The notes under the pieces were generated by a model. It did not search any database and had not been told where the DNA came from. It was given only the letters and a program-made list of their open reading frames with translations. From Alligator mississippiensis (Eukaryota; Chordata; Crocodylia; Alligatoridae), in assembly GCF_030867095.1 (NCBI RefSeq), contig NC_081824.1, forward strand, positions 148,395,433-148,459,432: DNA of 64,000 nt, read 5' to 3'. The position numbers and the translations under genes are program-made. Positions 45,188 through 59,000 of this stretch are shown here, in pieces; within the stretch, counting starts at the first letter, position 1, and the number at the start of each line of letters is the position of its first letter.

Positions 45188-47045
45188 CAGATTTCCCTAG
45201 AAATAAAGGAGGCTGTCTGATTTGTGGGAGACAGAAATAGATGCAGAAATCTCTGGAGAAAGAGTTGGTAATGCAGAGAAGGTCTCTTAGCAATAGATTT
45301 TGAGAGATTGCAGCTGCCTCTTAATCTGTTGATGATGATGATGATGGTATGAACTGCAGACCATATCTAAAATAGTGATTTGGTTTGGCAAAAGCTTGCT
45401 TGGTTGAGTGCTTTAGTATGCATGAGTCATAAGCCAGAAAGGTTCCAAATTTAATAACCCTGAGATTAAACAAAAACAAAAAAAACCCCAAAAGAAACCA
45501 GAACAAACAACCCTCCTCCCACTGCAGTATTTTAGCGTGTATGTTCTCTGTATGTCTTTCCTCATGGTAGCAATAATATTAAGGTTTCGTCTATGCTATA
45601 GTTAAAATGATGTTATGTATAACCTTTGCTCCCATAGTTCTGGCCACAGGTCTCAGACTTCTAACCCTCAGGAGAACATCCCTACTGAAATTAATGAAAA
45701 ATTCTGTGTAAGGACAAAATGAGCTTTTTTTAAGCCTCATCTTGAGATTGCAATTATTCAGGCAACTGTGACTGCAATTACTTAGGCAAAATGTAATACC
45801 TAGAAGGAGGAGGAGGAGGAAGTACGGGGTCAGGTCTGTAGCAGTGACATGAGTTTTGTGACAGAATTCCTTGCCTGAACAGACCACTTTCTTTATAGTT
45901 GGGCTTAGGTGGGAGAGTTTGTATCCAAAGCCTTAGCTTGCATTGATACTAAAATCAGGTCTTAATTTAGATTAGGTGGCTTCAGAATCTTGCAAATTGT
46001 GCTCTTGGTATTTGGTAATTGTGCCAAATGGCAGAAGTCTCACGAGATCATATGATCTTGCAGGCTTTGCTATCATGATTGGTGGACAGTTTGCAACATG
46101 AGTTGCAAGATGAATATTCTCTTGAGTTGAAATGTCATGAGACTTCTGCTGCATCCATACTGGAAAATGAGTCCTTTTTTCCCTTGAATCTGACTGGGGA
46201 CTTGAAGTGCTTTGCTAGCTTCAACTCTGGAGACTTCCCAAAATATAAAAAGATTATCGATTCATAATTTACATTTTGGCCCCTCTTTCTTCTCCTTTTA
46301 AGAATAATTTATTTTATACTTCAAGGGACCTCTTCTAAAAATTAGTTATTGAATTAAAGAAGAAAGGAGAAGCTGATGGGGTGGGAGGCAGAGGTGTTTG
46401 TGTGTGACTAATGGCTTTTGCAACAAATCATTTAAATGCTTCCTTCCTTTTGCCCCTCAAGTGGATGCCTGCCTTAAAGCATTGTATTATCACCTGTCAG
46501 GTTGGATGTGCTCAGCAATGATTTGATAAGTCATCATAAAAGCTTACAAGAAGCCTGCTTTCTTGAGGACGGCTGGCTATTGGATGGCACTATCTGTCTC
46601 CAGTCTGGAGTCTGTCACCTGGATTTTTGCATATGGACAGAACAGCTTTATGACTCTGTGGCAGCTTTCAAGGAGTCAAGAAGGGTTTGGACTTCTGGAC
46701 TGAGCTAGTTCCATGTTGGAAGAGACATGAATGGAGGGAGTCCACTTTTCTAACATTTAGGCACGTGCTGCTGCTTCCCCCAGTTGCAAGCGGTGAGTGC
46801 TTAGAAGCTCTGAAAAATAACACACCGTTCCAATTGATAGGCTTCACATGGGAGAATAAAATGCTTGACCTGAATGTAGCACCAAGAACTGGCATTCACA
46901 GCACCAAAAATCTCTGTTCCCATCTCCAGCCAGGTGGATCCTTTCCCAAGTTAACCATCTCCAGCTTATGGAAAAACAGGCAACAACGTTTTGAACTGTT
47001 GCTCTGCGCATGCGTTGGTACAACTAACAGCATAATATTGTCTGT
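45188..47045. other. no exon recognised; putative intron 1
   Basis: Simple repeats include (GAT)n at about 45,331 and (GGA)n at about 45,806. A small inverted pair, GGCAGAAGTCTCACGAGA at 46,030 and its near-complement at about 46,136, spans about 120 bp and may be an old MITE. Confidence 0.4.
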
Positions 47046-47502
47046 GGGTGCGTCTATATGAAACACTTACTGCAGTTGCTTAATTAGCTCTGCAGTAAAT
47101 GTCTCAGCATCTACACATACAGTACTATCAGGATGGAGTAAGCTAATTAACTCTGCTGTAGGTTGGTACTTGTAAATACTAGTACTATTCAGCACCACAC
47201 ATGTAGATGCTGACAGGGCTGGCTGGGGCATGAGAGTGCTTCAGTGCAGGGGGTGCCTGCTGGCTAGCCCTACACTGAACCACCTTTGTGCCCCAGTCAG
47301 CCTGGCTGCAGCATGTTGAGCTGGGTCAGAGCAGCTCCAGACTGGCAGGCTGACCTGCGATCACCCTGCCAGTTGGGGTTGCTCTGTTCCGTCTCAATGT
47401 GCTGTGGTCCCAGACATGTATGTAAATGTGGCACCCGGGAGCAGTAAACTCCAGCATGGTATGCATCAGAGTTTATTGTGCACTAATGTGTAGACACGCT
47501 CC
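47046..47502 (+). mobile_element. TCTACA-type MITE, Chompy-like, 457 bp
   Basis: The termini are GGGTGCGTCTATATG at the left, and GGAGCGTGTCTACAC when the right end is read in reverse. Internal order: 'GCTTAATTAGCTCTGCAGTAA', 'GTAGATGCTGACAGGGCTGG', 'GGGGCATGAGAGTGCTTCAG', then 'CCAGAGTTTATTG' type text before the right end. It is collinear with 63,217-63,708 and, inverted, with 11,301-11,765. No clear target duplication. Confidence 0.8.
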
Positions 47503-50500
47503 ATTTATTTCCTCCCCTTCCCCCCTTGCCTTCTACCCTCCCTTTGTACTTATGGTAGATCAGGAAAGAAGGATCTCACCTGGGTGGGGAGAAAAGAGAA
47601 GAACATGAGGACCAGTGAAAGAATTTACTCTAGAATAATTTACATTTTTGAGCATAGTCAAAATGTGTTCAAACACTGGTTAGCATTGGATCAGGACATG
47701 GTCCTGGTGATCTCCCATATCTGTATCAGCCAGGGTGAAGAATTGCACCATTGTGATAAACCTGGATTGATGGAAGGGAACATGGAGGTGGAAGAGGGAA
47801 GCAGACAAACAAACAATTGAGCAGGCTGCAGGGAAGTGTTCCTTCTAGGAAATGGCTTTTATTAGTGCTGTCATTTCCTACCTCCTTAAAATTTAAGAAG
47901 TTTAAAGAAATTCTGGATTATGAGCTGGGGGATGTTGGTGCCCATTGTGGAGGAAAGAAAGGAGTGACTATGGGTTCTCTAAAAGGAAGGGAGATGTGGG
48001 GGGAAATTTCATTTTAGAGAGAAGAAAAGGGGAACCCAGCTTGGGAAGTGGAGCATTTCCTCTTCCTCCTTTCAAGTGTTAGTGTTGACACTTCACCCAC
48101 TAGTAGGAGAGGCCAACTGAGGGCCCCAGGTATCCCACATGCAGCCCCCTCTGCTTCTGTTGCTACCCCTTCAGGTTTAGTTTGTTTGGAGTGACCTCAT
48201 TTCCTCAGGTAAAGAAGAGAGGTATCTCTGGAGAATCCTTTCCTGCACTGGTGCAGGGAAACTTGTACTAGATATTTGCCAAATAATTGTGCATAAGCAC
48301 ACTTGTTAACCTGGTTCCAGCTGCCTGATGCAGAGGGCTGGTATTAGGAGGTGTCTAAACTAGGCTGTTCTTGTTTGTGGCCTTTTTGGTTTCTTTTTAA
48401 CCAAGCATCCCAATATTGTTACAGCTAGTGCAGCTGAAAGGTTGGGTGATACGAATCATGACAGTGTATCTACATTTGTTGATGTTTCCCTTTTGTGTGC
48501 CTGTTTCTGTTTTGTTCCAACTAATACAGCCCTCTGAGTGTTGCTGTCATTGGGTCTAAAGTAACACTACCCAATTCTGTCTACTACTATTGAACCAGAA
48601 ATACTATTAAGAGCAGAAATACTCTTGTAGATATTTTGAATGCAGTGGGCAATCAATGCCAGTAGCATTGATTGCCATTTTCATCTCTTCTCCCACCTGC
48701 ACAGTTTTTATTTCCTATTAGAATTTACCCTCTGGTATATGACCAAAAACACATGTAAAACTGTTAGAGATTTTTTCCTTATCCCTTCCCCTGTTGAAAA
48801 TGTAGATTGATGCCCCTTACTGTGCACATGTACTCAAAGCATGGCTTATTGAGCACTATACTGTCTTTGCTTTGCACAGTATTACATACAGTAGAAGATA
48901 GCTTTCAAGTCTTTGAAGAACAAATTCCAACAGAAAAGTAAAACTACTGGTGAGAAGTCATATGGAACATGTTGTTAACACTTATCAGACTTTGCTAATG
49001 ACTTGAGGGGATTTAAATGCTTAATTAAGCATTCTTTCTTTGTTGACCTGCATTTATGGTATGGGAGAATTTTCTAAAAGTCAGATGATAGAAAACATTA
49101 AATGAGCATATTGCATTATGTGCAGTCAGCACATATGTCTTGAGCTGTCTGTGCAGCTCACCTTTGGGAGATGAAGACTTCATTTGCATGGAGCAACATA
49201 ACATATTCTAGATCTCCATGTCAGGAAGGAAGGGACAGCCTTAGATTGATACAGCAAGCTAGCCACATCTTTTGGGAACTAGCCAGTTAAATATTTAAAT
49301 TGGATCTGCAGCTCCATGATAAATAAACAGACTGAACCCTAGACACTTTATTTAAAGAACTTTCATTTTACTTGTTCTAATAGTTTAAAGGGTATGAAAG
49401 TTTTATTTATAGCTGTGCATTATAGCAGCTTTAATCAATTATTAAATTTGGCTATGCCTACTTCTCAATTAAAATACTCTGAGCAGCAGCTGAAGCACTG
49501 ACTAAGCATATCTGAGAGAGGCAGTCTGTCTTCCTGATTATGTGATCATTAAACTTAGTACTTGGATTCCTAAAACTTTGTAAGGCAGGTTTTGGTGAAG
49601 AGCAGGGAAGAGACTTATGAAAAATGGGCCAATCTCCAATTCAGTGGGTGAAGGTCATAAGAATGTCAAGGTAAGAATCCTCACCCAGGTGTTTGTGATG
49701 CCTCAGTATAGCACTAGGAAGTGCTAGACTGACATGCTCTTCATACAATACTTCTCAAACAGGAGTAGCATAGTGAGGTTCAGGCAGCACTGGCTGAGTG
49801 CCAGTAAGCTCCCCTGAGAGGCAAGGCTTGTTGACCATGTTCCTAGTGTTTCCCTAAGCCAGATGCGTTATTCTAGTTTGGGAGGTAGCACGCACAAAGC
49901 TGACACAGTGCTGTTCTGGGTAAGTATAGATGTATGATTAGTATGCTAGTATAGCATCTAACACAGAGGTTTAGGCTCTTTTGGCACTGCTGTTTAAAAG
50001 CAGTAAACAAGGAAAAGGAATTCAACTCCCTTTATCTAATCTGGTATACTGATGTAGTCTGGAGCCATTCATATGACCTGCACTCAAATATTTTGCAAGA
50101 GTTTGTTGCAGTTGGCATTAAGTAATAACTAAAGGAAAGGATGGCTATGAGGGAGAAAAGGGAAGGTTCTCTTTGGGGATTTGGAAGGATACAATCCCAG
50201 CTGTGTAGAGAGGGAAGACTGTGTGTGGAAGGGAAGAGGAGATAGAGAAGTCTCGCACATCAAGAATAGTGAGGTCATGTGGAAGAAGGGAAGCCCATAT
50301 GAGAGGAGCAGGGCAGAAAGCAGATGGAGGGAGCTCTTGAGGTAAGCAGGAGCATGTCTGTATATTCTTGTAATAAGGAGGTCAGATTTGGTGTGAATTT
50401 TGAAAGTGAATCAGGAGCCGATGGAATTCTGGGTGATGGACAGTTGCTATTCCGGAGAGCTCCAGAATAGCAGGAAAGATGAAGCAGAAAATCTTTAAGC

Positions 50501-53500
50501 ATCACTTTTGCCAGAATCTCCTTCAGAGCTATATGGGCCAAGTTCTCAGCTTGCATAAGGGGGTGCAGCTCCTCTGTGTTCATTGTATATCTGTGCTCTT
50601 GAAAAACCTGAAGTCTGAACATCCTCTTCAGAAGGCTTTACTGGGCTTAGAGGAGATTTCACTACTTCACTTGCTTACAGTGATTTCAGTGCACAACAGA
50701 CAACCTTACCTATCTTAAAATATAATACCATTTAACAGTCTCCCTTCCCCCACCACAGGAGTCTGTATTAGTCACTTGTTGTAAATTCAGTAGCAAAATG
50801 TTGATAAACTTGGCAGGAAAACCAGTTTTTCTGCTCTTAGAAGACCAGCATTAGTGCACTGTACTTGACACATGAAAGTCAACAAATGCTGCAAATTAAG
50901 GGTTCTTGCATACACTATATCTGCAGTCTTCTTAGAGAAGCATCATTTTCCCAGATTAATTTCTTGCAATTGGCTAAATGATTTCTCCCCCTTCTCTTGT
51001 GACGTTAATGTAGTGGTCATATTAAGCTAATGGACGAGGTAGCTTTGCCACTTTGGCTGTTGATAGAGATCCTACAACTATATTGATATACCTCAGACCC
51101 CAGAGAACAGGCAGGCATGTGCAGCTGAGGCAATTGCGTTTCTAGTAGAGGTGAGGTAAGGGGAGTGACATTTCCCCTAGTCTGCTTCTGTATGCAAATT
51201 TGTAACTATGTATGTGCAAATGAGCAGCTGTGCTCACTCACGTGCTGTGACTGGATTGGGCAGCCTGCCGTCTGAAGGAACAGTGGTCCACTGGGGTTAA
51301 AAGTGGCCTGCGGAGCGATGTTGGAGGGAAGAGACTGGAGGTCCATGCAGGGGAGGGGGATGCCCCCCCTTTACGCTTCCAAGGCCCCTGCTACATGTTA
51401 CACATATTACACAATCACTCTCAAGACAAATTTAGATTGGCCACACCTGCATAGTAATTAGCAAGCCATGAAAATAACCAGCCAGCTATAAAAAGAGCCA
51501 ATCAGCTACAAAGTTAGTGCCTGAAAATGTGTAACAACTTTATAGCTGGTTTTTGTCCAGCTATAAATTTGAACATATGGCAGGGCCCTTGAACTTCATG
51601 TGCAGGGGGCTGAGGAACTGGTGGGTACAGGGATGCATGGTGCTGGAAGAGACGGGTGTGTTTTGGGGAGGGCTACGGTAATCAGGTGGGAGGGTCTGGG
51701 TTACTTGGGAGTTGTGGTGGTGGATGTTTGAGGTCGAGTTGGGGCAGTCGAGATATAGGGTGCGGAGCATGAATACTGGTGTGAGGACATTGAATGAATA
51801 AGGGTTGAGGTTCAGATTTGTTTCAAGTTTGATGTAACCAGTAGAACAGTCCCTGGCTCAATCCTTGATGGGACCCCTGAGGGCTAGGCTGGGCTGGACA
51901 TTGTCTGCTGGGATTGAGGGATAGGATGTGGAGAGGGGGTTTCACCAGTTCCATCCTTGGGCTATATGAGATCAATCAAATCTATTATGCAGGTATGGGA
52001 TACGGTGTCTGGGGAGCCAGTCACTATCTGCCCACACTTCTGGTGAGCAGTCACACTCTGTGTTCCTCACCCCTTCCTACCATTTGATTTATAATCTTAA
52101 AGTATTGTAGTAAAGATATTTATGCATGCCATACCTTTAGAACTGAGGTTTTCAATCTGTTTTGATTGCATAGCTCTTTATATGCAAAGTACTGCTGCTC
52201 ATACCCCTATACCAAATGCATCTCTGCATGTTAGTTTCATAGGAAGAGTGTTGTTAATATTGGCCTCAACCTCTGCCCTCAGCACTTTTCCCCCTCGTTT
52301 CTCTTCCATGCTCAGTGACACCTCCTCCCCACTTCTATTTGCCCCTGCCCATTGCTGCCACTGTTGCCAGTTAACTTGGGGGTGGGCAGAGCACCAGAGC
52401 TACTCCTTCCCTGCTTCACTTTACCACCTTTGCTGTTCCTGGATGAGGCTGGCTCCCTGCGCAGCCACTCTCTGCAGCTGGAGCAGGGCAGGAGTGGCCA
52501 AGACCACATCAATCAGACCTTCACCCAGAGGTGTTAAGTGGTGGGGGGGGAATGGTTGAGGAGAAGAGGTGCTGCTGACTGTCAGGGGCAGGGGGTAAAG
52601 AGAGTGGGGAGGGGATTCTTACCTGAATCAGTCCCTGTCTGCTGCTCCTGCTGGCCTCATTTTGGATGGGGGAGGGGATGGAAGCTAAGACTGGGGTTGC
52701 AGTCACCCATGTAGCATCATTGCTCCTCCCACACTCTCTGCCCTCTTAAAATTCTGGATCTACCTATTACCATATACATGTTGAGCAATCTCATGATCTG
52801 GGGATTGTTTGCAGAAGCTATTCCTCAGGAGATGATCAGAGAAGAGCCTGTGATTTACCATCTGGGAGAGAAGGAGCAGAGACATTGAAGCACAGAGTGT
52901 TGCCAAAAGCCCTCCTTGAGAAAAAAAATTGTGCATTGGACAGGAAGATTACTGAACTGACATAACAGCACTGGTATAGAATAAGTGTGGTGATGCTTCT
53001 GAAGCAAAAGCAGAAAAGAGAGGTAGCAGTTGGCTCCAAGAGTGATTCATCTCTGATTGCATATGACAGAAGCAGATGGGGTATCCAGTAGATTAATAAG
53101 GCAAAAAAAAAATTCTAATGTTGTTGCTTTAAATTAGAGTTTACCTGAGGAATTCTCTGTTGCACAAAGTAGTCATATAGCTTTAAAAAAAACAAACCCT
53201 ATCTAACTTTCTGGCCAAAAACAACCCTTGCAGTTGCATAAACCTAGGGCTCTAATACAGCAGGATGGTTAAACTCTTGCCAGCTGTTCCCTCTAGAAGA
53301 GAAGTGCTGGGCTCTGGGCTGAATCGCATCCTTCTTTCTATACCTGCCTTTTTGTGATTTAAATAAGACATGACCCTCTCCCAAGAACATACTTTCCTCT
53401 GCCTATTTCTGTACAGCTAGGTAATGACTCATTCTCTCACGCCAGTTTTAGTAACAATCTGAGCGAGGGATTCTCAGACATTTTTAAGAAGTATGACTCT

Positions 53501-53984
53501 TACATATAACCACCTGTTCCCAAGTTGATTCCAAACCACCTCTGCAACCAGCTCCTCTCATGCAGGAGAGGAGGATAATGAGAAGAAAAAAATGACCATG
53601 GTGTTGTTGCTTGGCTAGAGAGTCAAGGTAGTAATCTTCAAAATGACCTTTTTCTGGCATTAGGACTTTATTTACAGATATGAAACCTCCACTCATTCCT
53701 GAAACCATCACTGCTGTAATCCCAGCAGATTATGTTGTGGTTTTATTTAGTTTTACCATGCATTGGTTGCCTTTCCATCTTGGGCACAGCTGGCAGGAAT
53801 GTAGCCACATTTGGCTTTGCAGAAAAATAAATATCAAAGGTAGAAAACTACTGTACAGGGCCTTGCCTTTTTTTCAAGCGCATCTGACTAGAAACCCTGA
53901 CAGTTATGGACTGGTATGTAACTAGCAAGAAATAATGCTGCTTAGAGCTAGAAGGACACTTCATTTGTTACCTTATGCTCCTCT
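47503..53984. other. no exon recognised; putative intron 1
   Basis: I read 6.5 kb without finding a supportable exon or a well-bounded repeat. A C-rich pocket at 52,250-52,760 ends AAAATTCTGGATCTACC, which may be the right end of a hAT of the GGTGGATCTAGGATTTT type seen at 22,722. The open frames there show no domain. Confidence 0.4.
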
Positions 53985-54115
53985 CTCCATTTGTTTATAT
54001 CCATCTGTTGTCCCTCATCATACATTTAAACTGTAAGTTCTTTGGGTGGGGGAGTGTACACAGTTTGGTACAGCCAAGCCTCTATACATTACTGCAATGG
54101 AAATAAATAAATGTA
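53985..54115 (+). repeat. ancient interspersed repeat with AATAAATAAAT tail
   Basis: Text 'TTTAAACTGTAAGTTCTTTGGG...GTGTACACAGTTTGGTACAG' followed by 'ATTACTGCAATGGAAATAAA' matches the family seen at 10,375-10,475 and, inverted, at 32,660-32,790. It is widespread in turtle and crocodilian genomes as I remember them. Confidence 0.55.
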
Positions 54116-54779
54116 ACAAAAATGTACCTCCAGCTGAAAAGGAAGCACACTGAGGGTTTATGAGGTATCTTACCATTATGAGAACATGTGATAGAGCAGC
54201 TACATCTTTTTAATGAGATTACCCAAAAGGAACCGTGTCATATCATTGTCGCTGCTATCAGCGTCTCTCTCTTTGTAGTTAGTCGAGATGCATTGACTTG
54301 CTCTAACTGCGTGTCTGGCTCAGGATTTCTAAAAAAAAATTGTTGCACAACAAAGACTTCCATTTATTTAATGTAGTTCTTGTTCCGCTTCCCTGATTAA
54401 TTTTTGCCTTTGTTACAGTTCAGTGTCAGCCTAAACTGCAGGGTTTGTAGCAGATGATGGGGGAAAGGAGGTTGGGGCTATGGAGGAAGAGGGTTAATAT
54501 CATCCACTTAAAAATAATATTGGCTTGGATCATTTTGGGGGCATTCCAGTCTGGGATCAGGCATTGGACCTATTTATGGCTGCTGTGTTGTATTGTCTAA
54601 ACAGATCTGTTTGGGCTTCACAGAGGACTGAAAACTTTTTTTTTCCCCACCCGATCCCGCAGACCAAAAACACTGCAAGTTGTGTGCAGCCAATGGGAAA
54701 GATCTCATAACTGCTCAGTAAAAATCTTTATACTTCATTAGGATGAAATTCCTTTGTGTAATGATTTTTTCCCAATTAG

Positions 54780-55053
54780 GATGGTGCACCACTTTTTAAG
54801 GGTGCTGTGGTGTGCCACCCAATATTGGCATTTTTAGGTGTGTTAACACGCACACACGATTCACAAGATAAACCCAGAGGTTTTGAGTAGGAAGGAATCC
54901 ATGGTGTCAAAACATTCTGACTATCGTGGGCTTTCTAAGTTCATTGTAACAGAAGAACTGTCCTATTTATTTTCCATAGTCAAAAGTGAATGAAAGACGA
55001 GAGCTGGCATTTTCTGAGGGGTGCCGTGAGTCTAACAAGGTTGAGAACCACTG
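54780..55053. mobile_element. hAT fragment with 'GGTTGAGAACCACTG' end
   Basis: The right end GGGTGCCGTGAGTCTAACAA followed by GGTTGAGAACCACTG is a classic hAT/Charlie-type terminus. Upstream text (GGGTGCTGTGGTGTGCCACCC) is consistent with the same element. The left terminus is degraded, so the start is approximate and no target duplication is given. Confidence 0.6.
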
Positions 55054-55573
55054 GTGTAGAGAAACAGCGCAAGAGATATGTGCCATTTTCAGCATTGTCG
55101 ACACTTGCAATTTATCTCATAAGCCTAGGTGTTTTTCTTTTTTTTTCCTTTTTTTGAAAGTTCCATCTCCTAGACTCAAATGCTTTTAAAACAATCTTTT
55201 CCATTTGAAACAGAGTAAGCTTTTATCCTTCATGGTTGCAGAGACATTCTTAAACATGAACACAGCACGCCCACATTTTTCAGAACCAAGGTGGTAAATG
55301 AAAAGCAACTAAACAATAGCTTAAATCAGTCTTACTGAATTGGGTACCCAAAGAGAGAATGTGTGGAATACTTAATGGGTTGACAATACTGAATTTTAGA
55401 CACAGTCCTTCAAACTTAGATGCAAATGGTGAATAGGTCTTGTGTTGGCTGTCTACCCAACCTCTTGTGGAAACTGTTGATGCTGTAGAGGAAATACCTA
55501 TAGTATGGTGTCTCCAGATAGATCCAGGATTTGGAGTTCGTCACAGTGCTGTGGATATGGGAAAGATGGATAT

Positions 55574-56045
55574 TAGGGCTGTGTGAAATTTCAATGGGTG
55601 TTTCATTTCAAAGCTGTTTCAATGCATTTTGAGCTTGAAACAGCAAAATCGAAATGAAACAAAAGGCTTCAAAATAAAACAAGGGTACTCAAAACATTTT
55701 GAAAGTTTCAAAATGTTCTGAATTTTGAAGCCAGGCTTACCAGGCTTCAGTGCCAGTCGCAAGCAGCAGCTTCCACTTGTCCAGTGCGCGGATCTGGGGG
55801 CCTGCACCCCTGGGAGGGCTGCGAGGCTGTGCCAGACTCTTCCCGGGGGTGCAAGCCCTCGGAGCTGCGTGCTGGATGAGGAGGCTGTCGCGACCAGCAG
55901 CAGCACCAATCTTCCCCAGCACTGCGCGGGGGCTCCGAGTCCCTGGGTCTGCGCCCTGTGCCCTGGATGAGAGGATGCTCAGGCTGCCTCTCCCACCTGG
56001 CACCAGTGCAAGCTGCGCCCAGCACTGGACAAGATTGTTGCTGCT
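55574..56045. mobile_element. partial hAT, TAGGGCTGTGTGAA family
   Basis: It starts TAGGGCTGTGTGAAATTTC, close to the right terminus of the 12,540-13,423 element. A symmetrical TTTCAAAATG-rich sub-terminal part follows, to about 55,735. A CpG-rich GC block (55,745-56,030) comes next, with about 95-bp imperfect internal repeats ('GGGGGTGCAAGCCCTCGGAG', 'GGATGAGAGGATGCTCAGG'). The right terminus is missing. The GC block is transposon-derived and not a gene promoter. Confidence 0.65.
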
Positions 56046-59000
56046 GCCTGTCCTAGGACTGAATTTTCTATTAAGAATATTTAAGTTACCAGACAGGTAC
56101 ATTTTTAATCAGTGAAAAGAAATTTTAAGTTAATAATAGAGTTGCTTTTAGAGAACAAAAAGCAGTTGCCTACGTTGAGAGGAGAGAGCTGATAGCATTT
56201 TGTAGGAATGTACTGCAATTGTGGAATACAGATGGTGCCTGCCTTCTAATTCATTGATAGCTCTGTTTTTCTACGTTTACCTTTCCCAAATACTGATAAA
56301 AGAGGTAGTTGGTTAGCTATTGACCTGAAGTGGTCTGGCTTCAAGCAGTGGACCACCAGTTGTTCTTAATATAGCATTTGCTCCTAAGATGAAAAAGCTT
56401 AAGATGAGAACCTATTTCTTGTTATGCCAAGCCAGGCTGGTGAAGGAAAAAAACTCTTAAGCAGAATACTCTTGATCTGAAAAAGAGCAAGAGACACATA
56501 CAGCAAAACTGTGCTAAACTTTACTTTGAAGTTATCTGTATCTACTGAATCCTTTTAATCTGTGTTGTAACCTTTTCCTCACCTTTCTCTCTGTGATGGT
56601 ATTCGGTTTGTCTAATAGTGCTTAGCTCCATGGAATCCTCCAGACTGGCATAAAAATGAATGCTGCTGTTACTTTTTACTATAGCCTATAATGAGAACTA
56701 GAACATCTCGCTATAGGACCAAGTTATCAGTTGTTTTGTCTTTATCAGGTTGTTTGGGGCAAAATTTAGCACCAGGTTTTGCCTCAGGCTGACTTTATTT
56801 TTCAATTTGGCTCAAAATTACTCTTTTTTTTCTTTTTTCCAAGGATAGAACTGAGGAGGACAAATGCATTGTTCAGTCCATATTAAAACCCTCCTGCTCT
56901 TTCCTTTAATTACCTGTAGTGCCCCCTTGCTTTGGAGAAAGCACTTGAAACTTGGCAGGAAAGTGGTCTTTTGGTTTCAGGATTGCTGCGTCTTCCCATC
57001 CCTACTAAAATATGCTGAGAGTAATCTTTTGAAAAAATAATTCTGCATGTGTTCAGAGACTCCATTTTTTTACTGTAGCAGCTAAATTCCCTGAGGCTCC
57101 TATTCTCACCCTGAACAGGACTTTCCCTACACTTGCAGTTCTGGAATGTGGTAAGCTGTACTCTTCCAGGCATCTTAGTTGAGAACAAGAAACCTGAATT
57201 TCCTATGCTCTCAGTAACCTTCCAGCTGCAGAGAAAAGGAAATTGCCAGATTCAGTTGCAGAATGTAGAAGCCAGACCTGCAGAGGTGCTTGGGGGTGTT
57301 TTGGAACAGACAAAGAGGCTGGGGGTGGAATTAGCTGGGCAAAGAAATTGAGAACCAGTGGGGCAGAGGGAAGGAAGTGAGGCAGATGGATCCTGAAACT
57401 GAGCTGGACTGCTGGGTGAGAACCAGGACTGAATGGGCACACTGGGCTGAACAGATGGGGGTGACATGACCCTGCAATTGGAAGAGGTGTCTGGAAGATG
57501 GACCTTCATGGGATGTGATCATTCGGAGGCAAGGGCTGGGGGATGTTAGGGGAAAGACTGGTTGAGGAACTGGCAAGGGCGGGAACTAGGACTGTGGAGA
57601 ATCTAGAGGGGCAAGGTTAGATCTTTAATTTAAGGACTGTATCATATTTTGTGTGTGTGTGTGTGTTAGCCTCAAATCTAAGGATGCACAGAACCCTTAA
57701 TGTCTTTTTTGAGTGCTTGACTTTGCAAACTTAATGTTGTTTTTTTTAATGCAGTAGTTTTTTTAAGCGTAAAATGTGTTCTAGTCTTTAATTTCCTTGG
57801 ACTTTTCTCAACATCTGTCTTTTCAAGGTTTGTCTTAGGCTTTTAGCACTTTAGAACAGGGACTGACTGCATTTTTTTTTTTTTTTTTTTAATCTGTTTG
57901 ATACAAAACACTGCTGGAGCTTCAGTATTAACCACCATATATATATGTGAGTGACTGCCATGCGGTAAGGTGCTTTTATCAAGCACCTTTTGACCAAACT
58001 ATTAGTCCACTGACATTCAAAAACTGAGGAACTTGTCAGACGCAGACATATAATTATTTTATTATTCTTCATAATAAACTGCCACACACAATTCATATGC
58101 GAGTACTCTACACCAGTGGTTTTCCTCTAGGAAGTTATGCTCTGCTTCAAGGTTTTCTGCTACCTGATATGATGCAAGTCCTGAGCAGATTGGATTATAG
58201 AAAAATGTTAGGTATCAGGGGGGCTGTGTTAAGTAGACGGTACATTTCAAACCTAGACTTTGCATGGGGAAAAAATACTGGTGCAGTCTTCACACAGATA
58301 GAAAGATAACAAAAATAAAGTCCAGAGGCTGTGGAGGGGCAGGGAGGAGGACAAATCGTAGAAGAAAACTAGCTTACAAAGAAGTCAATAATACATTATT
58401 AAGATAGACTGAGACAAGAATTTTTGCCCAGCAGGTTTTTAGGAAGCACTCTTTATTTCCCTGGACCATCTGTTTACCTTTGTTTTCCGCTCACTTCTCC
58501 AACTGTACTCAGTACAGTCTCCCTGATGCCCAAAATAAGTTTTGGTAGTGTGAGCAAAACAAAGTAAGCCTTATGTTTTCTGAGTGGAGCTAATATTTCT
58601 GAACAGTATTGATCTGTTAATTTTCTCTTTCTCTCCTTCACTTGTGGTGCTGGTTGATTCTCTGTCTTGCATCCTGTGTACTCTTTTATAGTGGATAGAA
58701 AAATTCACCTGATTTAGAATAGTAGCATTTCACATTTATTTACTGCTTGCTGGTGACTGGTGAAAATGCGTAAAGAAGAGGCAGAATAGCAATGAATTGG
58801 GCCCTGTCTAGGTCTGCTTCAGTAACAGGGGTCAAGGGGGAAAAAACCCCAAAGTAAGTTGTGCCTGTCTTGTTGCCCTTTTGTAGGGAGATACTGTCAT
58901 ATGAATCTGGGAGTGAAAATGAGTAGGAATGGGGAGAGTGAAAGATGGGGGGTTTTTGTATGTCATGGGGTTTTTTTTCTTCCGTTTCTCTTTGGACAAA

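Noticed and set aside
46030-46155. small MITE with GCAGAAGTCTCATGA arms
   Set aside because: The arms are about 18 bp and imperfect, and I found no target duplication or second copy. Noted only in the gap entry.
55745-56030. second CpG island as an alternative promoter
   Set aside because: The CpG-rich block lies within a hAT-derived element whose relative elsewhere also has a GC centre. No exon follows.
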